Shown: positions 37,175 to 45,982 of the stretch, in pieces
How the letters are laid out: each line of letters opens with the position of its first letter
How positions within the stretch are numbered: position 1 is the stretch's first letter
Assembly: GCF_016863495.1 (NCBI RefSeq)
Contig: NZ_BOOZ01000038.1
Location: 1 to 64,000 of the forward strand
Length of the DNA: 64,000 nucleotides
Reading direction: 5' to 3'
Origin: Micromonospora andamanensis
Lineage (GTDB): Bacteria; Actinomycetota; Actinomycetes; Mycobacteriales; Micromonosporaceae
Position numbers and translations under genes: made by a program
Notes under the pieces: generated by a model
The model's database searches: none
What the model saw: the letters and a program-made list of their open reading frames with translations, nothing else
Told to the model about the DNA's origin: nothing

Positions 37175-38353
37175 ATGACTGACCGACTGGGCGAACTGAC
37201 CGCTGCGAAGGTGGCGGTCTGGCTTGACGACCTTTCCCGGGTACGACTCAGTTCCGGCGGGCTGGACCGGCTGCGCCGGGAGCAGCACGTGGTCGGGGTG
37301 ACCACCAACCCGACCATCTTCGCCAAGGCGCTGAGCGACGCCGACACCTACGACTGGCAGCTGCGCGACCTGGCCACCCGCGACGTGGACGTGGAAGAGG
37401 CCGTCCGGATGCTCACCACGTACGACGTGCGGTGGGCCTGTGACGTGATGCGCCCGGCGTACGACGCCAGCGACGGCGTCGACGGCCGGGTCTCGATCGA
37501 GGTGGACCCACGTTCGGCACACGATTCGGCCAAGACCATCGCCGAGGCCAGGGCCCTGTGGTGGCTGGTGGACCGGCCGAACCTGTTCATCAAGATCCCG
37601 GCAACCGAGGCCGGCCTGCCGGCGATCACCGCGGCCCTGGCCGAGGGGATCAGCGTCAACGTCACGCTCATCTTCGGCCTGGACCGCTACTCGCAGGTGA
37701 TGGAGGCGTTCCTGGCCGGGCTGGAGCAGGCGAAGGCGAACGGCCACGACCTGAGCACCATCGGCTCGGTGGCCTCGTTCTTCGTCTCCCGGGTGGACAG
37801 CGAGGTGGACAAGCGGCTGGAGAAGATCGGTTCGGAGCAGGCCAAGGCGCTGCGGGGCAAGGCAGCGGTGGCCAACGCGCGGCTGGCGTACGAGCGCTAC
37901 AGCGAGGTGTTCTCCTCGGACCGGTGGCAGGCACTGGCCGACGCCGGGGCGCACCCGCAGCGGCCGCTCTGGGCGTCCACCTCGACCAAGAACCCGGACT
38001 ACCGGGACGTCATCTACGTCGAGGAACTGATCGCGCCCGGCACGGTCAACACCATGCCGGAGCCGGTCATCCACGCGTACGCCGAGCACGGCGAGACCCA
38101 CCCGGACACCGTCACCGGCGCGTACGACGACGCCCGGGGGGTCTTCGCCGCCCTGGATTCGGCCGGCGTGGACCTGGCCGACGTCATCGCCACGTTGGAA
38201 CGGGAGGGCGTGGAGAAGTTCGAGGCCAGCTGGCAGGAACTGCTCGACGGCGTCCGCAAGTCGCTGGCCGCCGCGGGTCAGGGCAGCAGCAGTCCCGGCG
38301 ACGCCGCCCGGGGCAACGCCGACGCCGCCGCGCGTGCCGGAGGAAATGCGTGA
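37175..38353 (+). CDS. tal: Transaldolase
   Basis: Transfers the dihydroxyacetone unit between sedoheptulose-7-phosphate and glyceraldehyde-3-phosphate. The 392-residue protein has the TNPTIFAKAL signature and the Schiff-base lysine in LFIKIPATEAGL. It belongs to the long actinobacterial type. The last 30 residues are a low-complexity Gly/Ala/Ser tail. Transcribed with tkt. A strong terminator follows at 38371. Confidence 0.96.
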   Translation: MTDRLGELTAAKVAVWLDDLSRVRLSSGGLDRLRREQHVVGVTTNPTIFAKALSDADTYDWQLRDLATRDVDVEEAVRMLTTYDVRWACDVMRPAYDASDGVDGRVSIEVDPRSAHDSAKTIAEARALWWLVDRPNLFIKIPATEAGLPAITAALAEGISVNVTLIFGLDRYSQVMEAFLAGLEQAKANGHDLSTIGSVASFFVSRVDSEVDKRLEKIGSEQAKALRGKAAVANARLAYERYSEVFSSDRWQALADAGAHPQRPLWASTSTKNPDYRDVIYVEELIAPGTVNTMPEPVIHAYAEHGETHPDTVTGAYDDARGVFAALDSAGVDLADVIATLEREGVEKFEASWQELLDGVRKSLAAAGQGSSSPGDAARGNADAAARAGGNA

Positions 38354-38370
38354 CGGTGCCGTCCGGCAGC

Positions 38371-38407
38371 GCTCACGCCGCCACCCGGACCGGGTGGCGG
38401 CGTGAGC
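38371..38407 (+). terminator. Hairpin terminator after tkt-tal
   Basis: A perfect 17-bp stem with a 3-nt loop begins 18 nt after the tal stop. It suggests that zwf-opcA-pgl are mostly transcribed separately. Confidence 0.8.
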
Positions 38408-38670
38408 CGGCGGTGGTACGCACGTGATGCGCAGGTGGGTAGCTTTCTTCAGACAACCGGTACGGTCGGCGTTGATCTACCGGTGCCCGGAAACCCGTAC
38501 TCCTGTGCGGAGTCGCCGGCGGTGACCGGTGCCCGCTGGCCGGTCGGGAACGTCCGCCGCCGCGCCGGCATCCGACCGGGCGGCAGACGGACCCGGCCCG
38601 GTCGCTCGGCGCGGTGGGTCGCTACGGGCATGACGATTGACGACGTGGACGAGCGGAGCGAGGAGGCAGC
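38408..38670 (+). promoter_or_regulatory. Probable zwf promoter region
   Basis: Together with the terminator this makes the 317-bp tal-zwf gap. The stretch 38425-38480 is AT-richer and suited to a promoter. The zwf ribosome site AGGAGG (38661-38666) lies inside a GAGCGGAGCGAGG repeat unit. No supported gene is seen. Confidence 0.45.
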
Positions 38671-40185
38671 GTGAACCCGCTGCGCGACCCGCAGGACCGG
38701 CGACTGCCCCGGATCCCGGAGCCGTGCGCTCTGGTGATCTTCGGGGTTACCGGTGACCTGGCCCAGAAGAAACTGCTACCCGCGGTCTACGACCTGGCCA
38801 ACCGGGGGCTGCTGCCACCCGGCTTCGTGGTCGTCGGGTTCGCCCGGCGGGACTGGGGCGACGGCGATTTCGCCTCGCTGGCCCGCGAGGCGGCCAAGGC
38901 CCACTCCCGGACACCGTGGCGGGAGGAGGTGTGGTCTCGGCTCGAACACAACATCAAGTTCGTCGGTGGGTCGTTCGACGACGACACCGCGTTCGACAAT
39001 CTCGCGCGCTGCCTGGATGGCCTGCGCGACAGCCACGGCATCCACGGCAACGCGGCCTTCTACTTCTCCATCCCACCGGCGGCCTTCCCGGTGGTGCTCA
39101 AGCAGCTCGCCCGCACCGGCATGGCCGACAACGAGAAGTGCGGCGGCTGGCGCCGGGTGGTGGTGGAGAAGCCGTTCGGCCACGACCTGCCCTCGGCCAA
39201 GGCCCTCAACGACCTGGTCGACGACGTCTTCACCCGGCAGGACGTCTTCCGCATCGACCACTACCTGGGCAAGGAGACGGTCCAGAACATCCTGGCCCTG
39301 CGCTTCGCCAACAGCCTCTTCGAGCCGTTGTGGAACTCGCAGTACGTCGACTCGGTGCAGATCACCATGGCCGAGGACGTCGGGATCGGCAGCCGGGCCG
39401 GCTTCTACGACTCGGTCGGCACCGCCCGTGACGTGTTGCAGAACCACCTGCTGCAACTGCTCGCCCTGGTGGCGATGGAGGAGCCGACAAGCTTCGACGC
39501 CGACGAGATCCGGGCCGAGAAGCTCAAGGTGCTCAAGGCCATCACGCTGCCCAGGGACGTCAGCGAGGGCACGGTACGCGGTCAGTACCTGCCGGGCTGG
39601 GTCGGTGGGCAGCGGGCCCGGGGCTACCTGGAGGAGGACGGCGTCCCGTCGACGTCGACCACCGAGACGTACGTGGCGGTACGGCTCGGCATCCAGAACC
39701 GCCGCTGGGCGGAGGTGCCGTTCTACATCCGGGCCGGCAAGCGGCTGCCGCGGCGGGTCACCGAGGTCGCGGTGGTGTTCAAGCAGGCCCCGCACCTGCC
39801 GTTCACCGCTGCCGACATGGAGATGCTCGGCAACAACCAGTTGGTGATCCGGGTCCAGCCGGACGAGGGCGTGGTGCTCAAGTTCGGTTCCAAGGTGCCC
39901 GGCACCACAATGGAGGTCCGCGACATCGCGATGGACTTCCAGTACGGCGAGGCGTTCACCGAGTCCAGTCCGGAGGCGTACGAGCGGCTGGTGCTGGATG
40001 TGCTGATCGGCGACCGGACACTGTTCCCGGACGCCGCCGAGGTCGAGCAGAGCTGGGCCGTGGTGGACCCGCTGGAGGTTGCCTGGGAGGGCACGAAACC
40101 CGAACCCTACCGGTCCGGCGAGTGGGGCCCCCGGGCCGCCGACGAGATGTTGGCCCGCGAGGGCCGGGCCTGGCGGCGGGCGTGA
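38671..40185 (+). CDS. zwf: Glucose-6-phosphate 1-dehydrogenase
   Basis: First enzyme of the oxidative pentose phosphate pathway, 504 residues. The cofactor motif is GVTGDLAQKKLLPA and the catalytic site is RIDHYLGKETVQN. It oxidises glucose-6-phosphate to 6-phosphogluconolactone, which the downstream pgl product hydrolyses. In actinobacteria its activity depends on OpcA, encoded next. The start is GTG with AGGAGG 4 nt upstream. Confidence 0.97.
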   Translation: MNPLRDPQDRRLPRIPEPCALVIFGVTGDLAQKKLLPAVYDLANRGLLPPGFVVVGFARRDWGDGDFASLAREAAKAHSRTPWREEVWSRLEHNIKFVGGSFDDDTAFDNLARCLDGLRDSHGIHGNAAFYFSIPPAAFPVVLKQLARTGMADNEKCGGWRRVVVEKPFGHDLPSAKALNDLVDDVFTRQDVFRIDHYLGKETVQNILALRFANSLFEPLWNSQYVDSVQITMAEDVGIGSRAGFYDSVGTARDVLQNHLLQLLALVAMEEPTSFDADEIRAEKLKVLKAITLPRDVSEGTVRGQYLPGWVGGQRARGYLEEDGVPSTSTTETYVAVRLGIQNRRWAEVPFYIRAGKRLPRRVTEVAVVFKQAPHLPFTAADMEMLGNNQLVIRVQPDEGVVLKFGSKVPGTTMEVRDIAMDFQYGEAFTESSPEAYERLVLDVLIGDRTLFPDAAEVEQSWAVVDPLEVAWEGTKPEPYRSGEWGPRAADEMLAREGRAWRRA

Positions 40186-40187
40186 GC

Positions 40188-40243
40188 GAGCGGAGCGACA
40201 GGCTCAGCAGCGTGGCGCCTCGCGCCGCCGGTGAGCGGAGCGA
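40188..40243 (+). repeat. GAGCGGAGCGA repeats around zwf and opcA starts
   Basis: The 11-mer GAGCGGAGCGA occurs at 40188-40198 and 40233-40243 in the zwf-opcA gap and also at 38651-38661 before zwf. Related GCGAGGCGAGCGAAGCAGGAGG runs into the opcA ribosome site. The purine-rich units supply or flank Shine-Dalgarno sequences. Such units seem frequent in Micromonospora intergenic DNA (recollection, not computed). Confidence 0.6.
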
Positions 40244-40279
40244 GGCGGCAGCGCGAGGCGAGCGAAGCAGGAGGCTGCG

Positions 40280-41296
40280 GTGATCGGACTGTGGGACACC
40301 ACCGGCAACGAGGTGGTCAAGGCGCTCGCCGCGGAACGGCGCAGCGCGGGCGGCGTGGCCAGCGGCATGGCGCTGACCCTGATCGTGGTGGTGGACGAGA
40401 AGCGGGTCCGCGAGGCTGAGGCGGCGGCCACCATCGCCGCCGCCGCACACCCCTGCCGACTGCTGGTGGTGGTCCGCTCCGACGTGGACCGGGACCGCAA
40501 CCGGCTGGACGCCGAGATCGTGGTCGGCGGGCGGCTGGGCCCCTGTGAGGCCGTGGTGATGCGGATGTACGGACGGTTGGCGCTGCACGCCGAGTCGGTG
40601 GTGATGCCGCTGCTGGTGCCGGACGTTCCGGTGGTCACCTGGTGGCACGGTGAGCCGCCGGAGGAGATCGCCACCGACTTCCTCGGTGTGGTGGCCGACC
40701 GGCGGATCACCGACGCCGCGCAGGCCGCCGACCCGATCGCGGCGCTGCGGCAGCGGGCCCGCGACTACGCCTCCGGTGACACCGACCTCGCCTGGACCAG
40801 GATCACCCCGTGGCGCACCCTGGTGGCCGGCGCCTTCGACACCACCGACGCGCAGCTGACCGAGGCGGTGGTGGTCGCACCGCCGACCGACCCGACCGCC
40901 GCGCTGATGCGGGGCTGGCTGCGCAGCCGGCTCGGCATCAAGCCGCGCTGGGACCGGACGCGCGAGTTTCCCCGGATGCGGGAGGTGCAGTTGCGCTGCG
41001 GCAACGGCGACGAGCTGACCCTCACCCGCGAGGACAGCGTGGCCACCTTCCGGCGTACCGGCCAGGAGGACCGGATCCTGCCGCTGGTGCGCCGGCCGCT
41101 CGGCGACGAACTGGCCGAGGAACTGCGTCGGCTCGGCACCGACCAGGTGTACGCGGAGGCGTTGGGCGCGTTCGCCGGGCTCACCAACCTGGACCGGCGG
41201 CCCAGCCAGCGGGTGCACGTCTGGAAGGACCCGGCCACCGCCCAACGGGCCGAGGCCGGCGTCACCGCGCATTCCACGACGAGCAACGCCTCCTGA
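40280..41296 (+). CDS. opcA: Glucose-6-phosphate dehydrogenase assembly protein OpcA
   Basis: A 338-residue protein required for full activity of G6PDH in cyanobacteria and actinobacteria. It matches the actinobacterial family over its length: LWDTTGNEVVKAL at the N-terminus, a middle domain with VPVVTWWHGEPP and a C-terminal domain ending in RPSQRVHVWKDPA. The GTG at 40280 has an AGGAGG site 5 nt away. It lies between zwf and pgl, which fits one functional unit. Confidence 0.95.
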   Translation: MIGLWDTTGNEVVKALAAERRSAGGVASGMALTLIVVVDEKRVREAEAAATIAAAAHPCRLLVVVRSDVDRDRNRLDAEIVVGGRLGPCEAVVMRMYGRLALHAESVVMPLLVPDVPVVTWWHGEPPEEIATDFLGVVADRRITDAAQAADPIAALRQRARDYASGDTDLAWTRITPWRTLVAGAFDTTDAQLTEAVVVAPPTDPTAALMRGWLRSRLGIKPRWDRTREFPRMREVQLRCGNGDELTLTREDSVATFRRTGQEDRILPLVRRPLGDELAEELRRLGTDQVYAEALGAFAGLTNLDRRPSQRVHVWKDPATAQRAEAGVTAHSTTSNAS

Positions 41297-41352
41297 CCCC
41301 CACCTCTCAGCTACGCACGACAGCGACCGCCACGCGGTCCCGGAAGGACACC

Positions 41353-42117
41353 ATGAGTGAGGCGAGTGTCGCCGTCCACGCCGACGCCGACCTGCTGGCG
41401 CAGGCGGTCGCGGCCCGACTGGTGGTGCGGCTGCTCGACGCACAGGCCGAACGCGGCCAGGCGTCGGTGGTGCTCACCGGTGGTCGGATCGCCGCCGCGG
41501 TCTACCGGGCGGTGGGCTCGCTGCCCGCCCGGGACGCGGTCGACTGGTCCCGGGTCGATTTCTGGTGGGGCGACGAACGGTTCCTGCCGGCCGGCGACCC
41601 GGAGCGCAACGAGACCCAGGCCCGGGCGGCGCTGCTCGACTCGCTGCCGGTGCCCCCGGCCCGGATCCACGCCATGCCGGCCTCGGACGGCGGTGCCGAC
41701 CCGGAGGAGGCCGCCGCCCGGTACGCGGCCGAACTCGCCCAGGCAGCCCGGCCCGGCACCGCCGTGCTGCCCCACTTCGACGTGCTGATGCTCGGCGTCG
41801 GTGAGGACGGGCACGTCGCCTCGGTCTTCCCGGAGCACCCGGTGCACTACGAGAGCCGACCGGTGAGCGCGGTGCGGGGCAGCCCGAAGCCGCCACCGGT
41901 GCGCATCACCCTGACCCTGCCGGCGATCAACACCGCCGAGGAGGTGTGGCTGGTGGCCGGCGGCGGCGACAAGGCCCACGCGGTTGGCATGGCGCTGGCC
42001 GGCGCCGGCCCGGTGCAGGTGCCGGCGGCCGGGGTCCAGGGCACCGGACGTACCCTCTGGCTGCTGGACCGCGCCGCGGCGGCCGACCTGCCGGCCCGCT
42101 TCCGCAGCCTGCGCTGA
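41353..42117 (+). CDS. pgl: 6-phosphogluconolactonase
   Basis: Hydrolyses 6-phosphogluconolactone from the zwf reaction. The 254-residue protein has the NagB-like fold with VVLTGGRIAAAVY, the FWWGDERFLPAGDPERN segment and catalytic-loop GVGEDGHVASVFP. The ATG at 41353 follows GGAAGGA. Last gene of the unit, with a terminator at 42138. Confidence 0.96.
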   Translation: MSEASVAVHADADLLAQAVAARLVVRLLDAQAERGQASVVLTGGRIAAAVYRAVGSLPARDAVDWSRVDFWWGDERFLPAGDPERNETQARAALLDSLPVPPARIHAMPASDGGADPEEAAARYAAELAQAARPGTAVLPHFDVLMLGVGEDGHVASVFPEHPVHYESRPVSAVRGSPKPPPVRITLTLPAINTAEEVWLVAGGGDKAHAVGMALAGAGPVQVPAAGVQGTGRTLWLLDRAAAADLPARFRSLR

Positions 42118-42137
42118 CGGCGTGAGCACCTGACGTG

Positions 42138-42160
42138 CCCGGGCCCACCGAGGGCCCGGG
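42138..42160 (+). terminator. Terminator after pgl, left border of the accessory cluster
   Basis: A perfect 9-bp all-GC stem (CCCGGGCCC with its complement) and a 5-nt loop, 21 nt after the pgl stop. It separates housekeeping genes from the accessory region. Confidence 0.8.
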
Positions 42161-42277
42161 TCGTCGCGTGCCGCCACCGCCGGCTGATCGTCGCTCGTCG
42201 ACCCCGGGTGGCCGAACTGGTACCAGCGACTGTCACCCAGCTGGTCTGGCTCTCACCCCCTCCTGGCCGAAGACTGT

Positions 42278-42298
42278 GCTCACCGACTGAAGGTGAGC
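42278..42298 (+). promoter_or_regulatory. Inverted repeat upstream of the first cluster gene
   Basis: GCTCACC-N7-GGTGAGC, a perfect 7-bp inverted repeat, sits 67 nt before the first ATP-grasp gene in a 204-bp gap after the pgl terminator. The geometry fits a dimeric regulator site. A small hairpin in the leader RNA is the alternative. Confidence 0.4.
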
Positions 42299-42364
42299 CT
42301 CGCTCGTCCACGCTCGCCGGATGTCGGACCACCACGCGGCGGTGCAGGCTCGGGAGGGGCTTCG

Positions 42365-43621
42365 GTGAAGGAACTGTTGCTGATCGGTGCCGGCTACATG
42401 GGCACTCCCTACCTGACAGCCGCCGAGCGCCTCGGGGTACGCGTCACAGTGGTCGAGTCGGCGCTGCACCGCGACCGGCTCGCTCCGCAGGCGGACCGTT
42501 TCATTCTCACCGAGGGCACCGCCGAGGAGGACTGGGCGGCAGCGGCCACCGCCGCCGCCTATTCGTGTGAACCGGACGGCGTGCTGGGGTTCGCCGAACC
42601 GCAGGTCATCGCCGCCGCCCTGGTGCAGGACGCCCTCGACGTGCCCGGCCCCTCACTGCACGCCGCCGTCCTCTCGCGGAACAAGGCCCTGCAACGTGGC
42701 TGCTTCGCGACCGCGGGGCTGTGCCAACCGAAGTACCTCATCGTTCCGGATGTCGAAGCGGGTGTCAGCTGGGCGCGGAACCGCTACCCGGTGATCGCCA
42801 AGCCGCTGCACAGTAGCGGGAGCGCCGGTGTGGTCCAGGTGCTGGACGAGCCCACGCTCATCGCCGTGCTCCAGTCCCGGTTGCCCCAGGAGAAGGTGCT
42901 GCTGGAGGAGTTCCTCGTCGGCGCTGAGTACAGCTGGGAGGCACTGGTCCGGGGCGGCGAGGTGATCTTCGAGAACGTCACCGCGAAGGAGACGACGGGC
43001 CCACCGGACTTCGTCGAGCTGGCGCACGTGGGCGGCCCGCGGATGTCCGGTGCGGACATGTTCACGATTCACAGCCTGGGCCGTGGCGTCGTGGCGGCGA
43101 TGCGGATGCAGACCAGCATCGTGCATCTGGAGTTCCGGATGACCGCGGACGGCCCGGCGATCGTCGAGGTCGCGGTCCGCACCCCCGGCGACTACATCAT
43201 GGACGTCATCGCGCTCACCCACCGGTTCGATCCGTACGCCGCGCTGATCGCCATGGCGCTGGACCTGCCGGTCGCCCTGCCTGCCACGGCGACGCCGGGT
43301 GCGCACGGCGCCAGTTGGTTCCCGCAGTTCCCGGCCGGTCGGGTCGCACGCGTCAACGGCCTGGACGCCCTGCGCGCCCAGCCGTGGGTGGCCGACGTCA
43401 AGCTCAAGGTACGGGCCGGCGAGACGATCGCCGCGTACTCCTCGTCGGCGCAGCGGGTGGGGCACGTCCTGTTCCAGGCTCCCGACCTGGACGAGTTGAC
43501 CGCGGCGATGGAGCTGGCCCGCAGCACGCTCACCGTGGATCTGGTCGACGAGCCACAACCGTCCGAACCGGCCCTCGGAATCAGGGCGTCGGTGTCCCCG
43601 TCGTCGAGCCGATCCGGCTGA
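42365..43621 (+). CDS. ATP-grasp ligase A of the accessory cluster
   Basis: A 418-residue ATP-grasp protein, probably a carboxylate-amine ligase activating an acid as acyl phosphate. It has an N-terminal Rossmann-like domain (LLLIGAGYMGTPYL), a central nucleotide-binding lobe (YPVIAKPLHSSGSAGVVQV, then LLEEFLVGAEYSWEAL) and metal-binding acidic residues in LEFRMTADGPAIVEVAVRTP. A C-terminal domain of about 100 residues follows. The GTG at 42365 is fixed by a GGGAGGGG site 5 nt upstream. First gene of the left operon. Substrates are unknown. Confidence 0.9.
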   Translation: MKELLLIGAGYMGTPYLTAAERLGVRVTVVESALHRDRLAPQADRFILTEGTAEEDWAAAATAAAYSCEPDGVLGFAEPQVIAAALVQDALDVPGPSLHAAVLSRNKALQRGCFATAGLCQPKYLIVPDVEAGVSWARNRYPVIAKPLHSSGSAGVVQVLDEPTLIAVLQSRLPQEKVLLEEFLVGAEYSWEALVRGGEVIFENVTAKETTGPPDFVELAHVGGPRMSGADMFTIHSLGRGVVAAMRMQTSIVHLEFRMTADGPAIVEVAVRTPGDYIMDVIALTHRFDPYAALIAMALDLPVALPATATPGAHGASWFPQFPAGRVARVNGLDALRAQPWVADVKLKVRAGETIAAYSSSAQRVGHVLFQAPDLDELTAAMELARSTLTVDLVDEPQPSEPALGIRASVSPSSSRSG

Positions 43622-43702
43622 CGGAACGCAGTCGTCGCAGGGCTGTGGCCCTTCTCGATTCCGTTTCGTGCCCCACGGGCGCGGCCTAGGGAGAGACACC
43701 TC

Positions 43703-44734
43703 ATGCAAGGCGACCTTCAGCCGGTCATCGTCGGTTACGGACGGGCCGGTCGTGACCTGCACCATCGCGCGCTACGTCCGTTCCTCGACCCGCACGACAC
43801 CGTGATCGTGGTGGACCCACGTCCGGTGCCGGCGCAACCAGGGATCCGCTGGGTGGCGACGCTTGCCGAAGCGGCGCGGGCCCTGCACGCGATGTCCGTA
43901 CCGATGCGTCGGGCGGTCTTCCACCTGACCACTCCCCCTGCCGCGCACCTGGCCGGGGTGGAGCATCTCGTCGCGCTCGGCGCCCGGCAGGTGATCCTGG
44001 AGAAGCCGATCGCCACAAGCGTGGCGGAGGCGCGCCGGATCGCGGACCTGTCGAGCGACATCGCCATCATGCCGGTGAGCGTCTGGCTGGAGAGCACCAC
44101 GACCGCTGTGGTGGAGCGCGCAGTCGCCGCCGGTGAGGTCGGCCGGGTGACAACTCTGCACATGGAGCAGAGCAAGCCCCGGTTTCGGCGGAACCTGGCG
44201 GCGACCGACGCGCACACGACGCCTTTCGACGTCGAGTTGCCGCACCAGATGCTGCTCGCGTTGCACCTGGCCGGAGCGGACGCCGCCGTCGAGTCCGCGG
44301 TCCGGTGGCCGATGTCGTCATGTGACAAGTACGGGCACGTGATGGGTGGCGCCGCGGTGACGCTGACGCACGGATCAGCCGTCACCAGCACCCTGCTGTC
44401 CGATCTCACCGCACCGATCCGACGTCGCCGGCTGGTGGTGACCGGCACGCACGGCCAGATCGTCGCCGACTATCCGCTGAGCTCCGAGGACGACTACGGG
44501 CAGGTACGCATCCGTGGTCGTGGCGATCGCCAGATCGTCCGGGATCTGCCGCTGTCCCAGTTCGTGCGGGCCGCGTACGACTCACGGCGCGGTGCCAGCC
44601 CGCCACCCCGTGGCGATCTCGGCATGCACGTACGCAGCATCGAGCTGCTGGACCAGGCCCGGAGTACCGCTGTGACCATTCCGCCTCAGGTGACGCTTCC
44701 CCAGCCGACGGAGTTCGCATCATGGCACGGCTGA
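43703..44734 (+). CDS. Gfo/Idh/MocA family oxidoreductase A
   Basis: A 343-residue NAD(P)-dependent dehydrogenase. The Rossmann start is VIVGYGRAGRDLHHRAL and the catalytic EKP motif is in VILEKPIATSVAEA. The C-terminal alpha/beta domain contains ELPHQMLLALHLAGAD, with a His in place of the common DxGxH pattern. Relatives oxidise sugars, inositols or nucleotide sugars such as the 3-position of UDP-GlcNAc acid (WbpB). It overlaps ATP-grasp B by 13 nt, so the two are translated together. The exact substrate is unknown. Confidence 0.88.
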   Translation: MQGDLQPVIVGYGRAGRDLHHRALRPFLDPHDTVIVVDPRPVPAQPGIRWVATLAEAARALHAMSVPMRRAVFHLTTPPAAHLAGVEHLVALGARQVILEKPIATSVAEARRIADLSSDIAIMPVSVWLESTTTAVVERAVAAGEVGRVTTLHMEQSKPRFRRNLAATDAHTTPFDVELPHQMLLALHLAGADAAVESAVRWPMSSCDKYGHVMGGAAVTLTHGSAVTSTLLSDLTAPIRRRRLVVTGTHGQIVADYPLSSEDDYGQVRIRGRGDRQIVRDLPLSQFVRAAYDSRRGASPPPRGDLGMHVRSIELLDQARSTAVTIPPQVTLPQPTEFASWHG

Positions 44735-45948
44735 CCATCATCGAGCCCCGGTCGTCCGGCTGCCTGCTCATCGACCGCGCCCGGGAACTCGGCCACGATC
44801 CGGTGGTGCTGACCGCGGACCGGGGCGAGCGAACCATCCCCCGCGAGCGGTTGGCCGCCGCGAGCGAGGTGGAGATCGTCGACACCAACGACGACGCGGC
44901 CGTGCTCGACGTGCTGGAGACGTTGCACCGGGCCACGCCACTGGGTGCCGTCTTACCCGGGTTCGAACACTACGTCCCGGTCGCCGCCCGGGCCGCGGCC
45001 AACCTGGGCCTGCCGGGGATCGACCCCGACGCGGCGATGAAGCTGCACTACAAGCACCTGATGCGCCAGGCGGTCACCGACGCGGCCGTGGACCAGCCCG
45101 CCGCCGTGCTGGTGACCGAACCGAACGAGGTCGAGGCCGCGGTCACGAAGGTCGGCCTGCCCTGCGTGGTGAAGCCGGTCAACCAGTCCGGCAGCCTGTT
45201 CGTCCGTCGGGCGGACACCCTGGACGAGGCGAAGGCCGCGATCGACCGTATCCGCAACCCGGCCGCCACCTATCTGGACCGGCAGACGTTGCCCGTCGCC
45301 CTGGTCGAGGAGTACGTGCGGGGGCCGGAGTTCAGCGTCGAGGGTTACGTCCACGACGGCGTGACACACGTCCTGTGCATCACCGAGAAGATGCTCGGGG
45401 CGGAGCCCTGGTTCGTGGAGGCGGGACACGTCCTGCCGGCCGACCTGCCGACCGGCCTGGCAGCCGAGATGGCCGCCTATGTCCGGCGGGTCGTCGCCGC
45501 GCTCGGTCTCGGGCTGGGTCCGTTCCACGCCGAGGTCCGGCTGGCCGACCGGGGACCGCTGTTGATGGAACTCGCGGCCAGGTTGCCGGGCGATCACATC
45601 CCGGTGCTGCTGTCGCTGGCCCAGGACATCGACATGCACGCGATCACGGTGCGGGCCTACCTGGGTGAGCCGGTCGGCGCGCCGGCGCACGGCGTCCGTC
45701 GGCAGACCGCGGGCATCCGTTACTTCCTGCGGCCGGAGGTCCGCCGCTTCACGACGATGACTGTCGGCCGTCGGGTGGCCGACGATCCTCGGATCAAGGA
45801 GATCTCCCTGCTGCACTCGCCCGGTGCCGAGGTGCCGGACCAAGGGAGTTCGTCGGGCCGGCTCGGCTACGTCGTGGCCACCGGTGCGACCTATCAGGAG
45901 ACGACCGCGCTGCTCGACGCGGTAGACGCGGCGGTCGTCTTCTCATGA
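44722..45948 (+). CDS. ATP-grasp ligase B, with a TTA codon
   Basis: A 408-residue ATP-grasp carboxylate-amine ligase. The nucleotide lobe reads LPCVVKPVNQSGSLFVRRA, with LVEEYVRGPEFSVEGYVHDG following and metal ligands in FHAEVRLADRGPLLMELAARLPGD (Glu, Glu, Asn/Arg region). A C-terminal GYVVATGATYQE domain resembles L-amino-acid ligases and BtrJ-like enzymes. In-frame Leu78 is encoded by the rare TTA (44953-44955), which in streptomycetes makes translation depend on bldA tRNA. Second of three ligases in the operon. Confidence 0.9.
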   Translation: MARLTIIEPRSSGCLLIDRARELGHDPVVLTADRGERTIPRERLAAASEVEIVDTNDDAAVLDVLETLHRATPLGAVLPGFEHYVPVAARAAANLGLPGIDPDAAMKLHYKHLMRQAVTDAAVDQPAAVLVTEPNEVEAAVTKVGLPCVVKPVNQSGSLFVRRADTLDEAKAAIDRIRNPAATYLDRQTLPVALVEEYVRGPEFSVEGYVHDGVTHVLCITEKMLGAEPWFVEAGHVLPADLPTGLAAEMAAYVRRVVAALGLGLGPFHAEVRLADRGPLLMELAARLPGDHIPVLLSLAQDIDMHAITVRAYLGEPVGAPAHGVRRQTAGIRYFLRPEVRRFTTMTVGRRVADDPRIKEISLLHSPGAEVPDQGSSSGRLGYVVATGATYQETTALLDAVDAAVVFS

Positions 45949-45982
45949 TCTTCTCATCCACCGCCTCGTTCAGGAGTTGACC

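Noticed and set aside
34856..38101. Very long open frame (over 1000 codons) antisense to tkt and tal
   Set aside because: The opposite strand encodes two textbook enzymes with intact motifs. The antisense translation is Val/Arg/Gly/His-rich low complexity, as expected from third-position GC bias.
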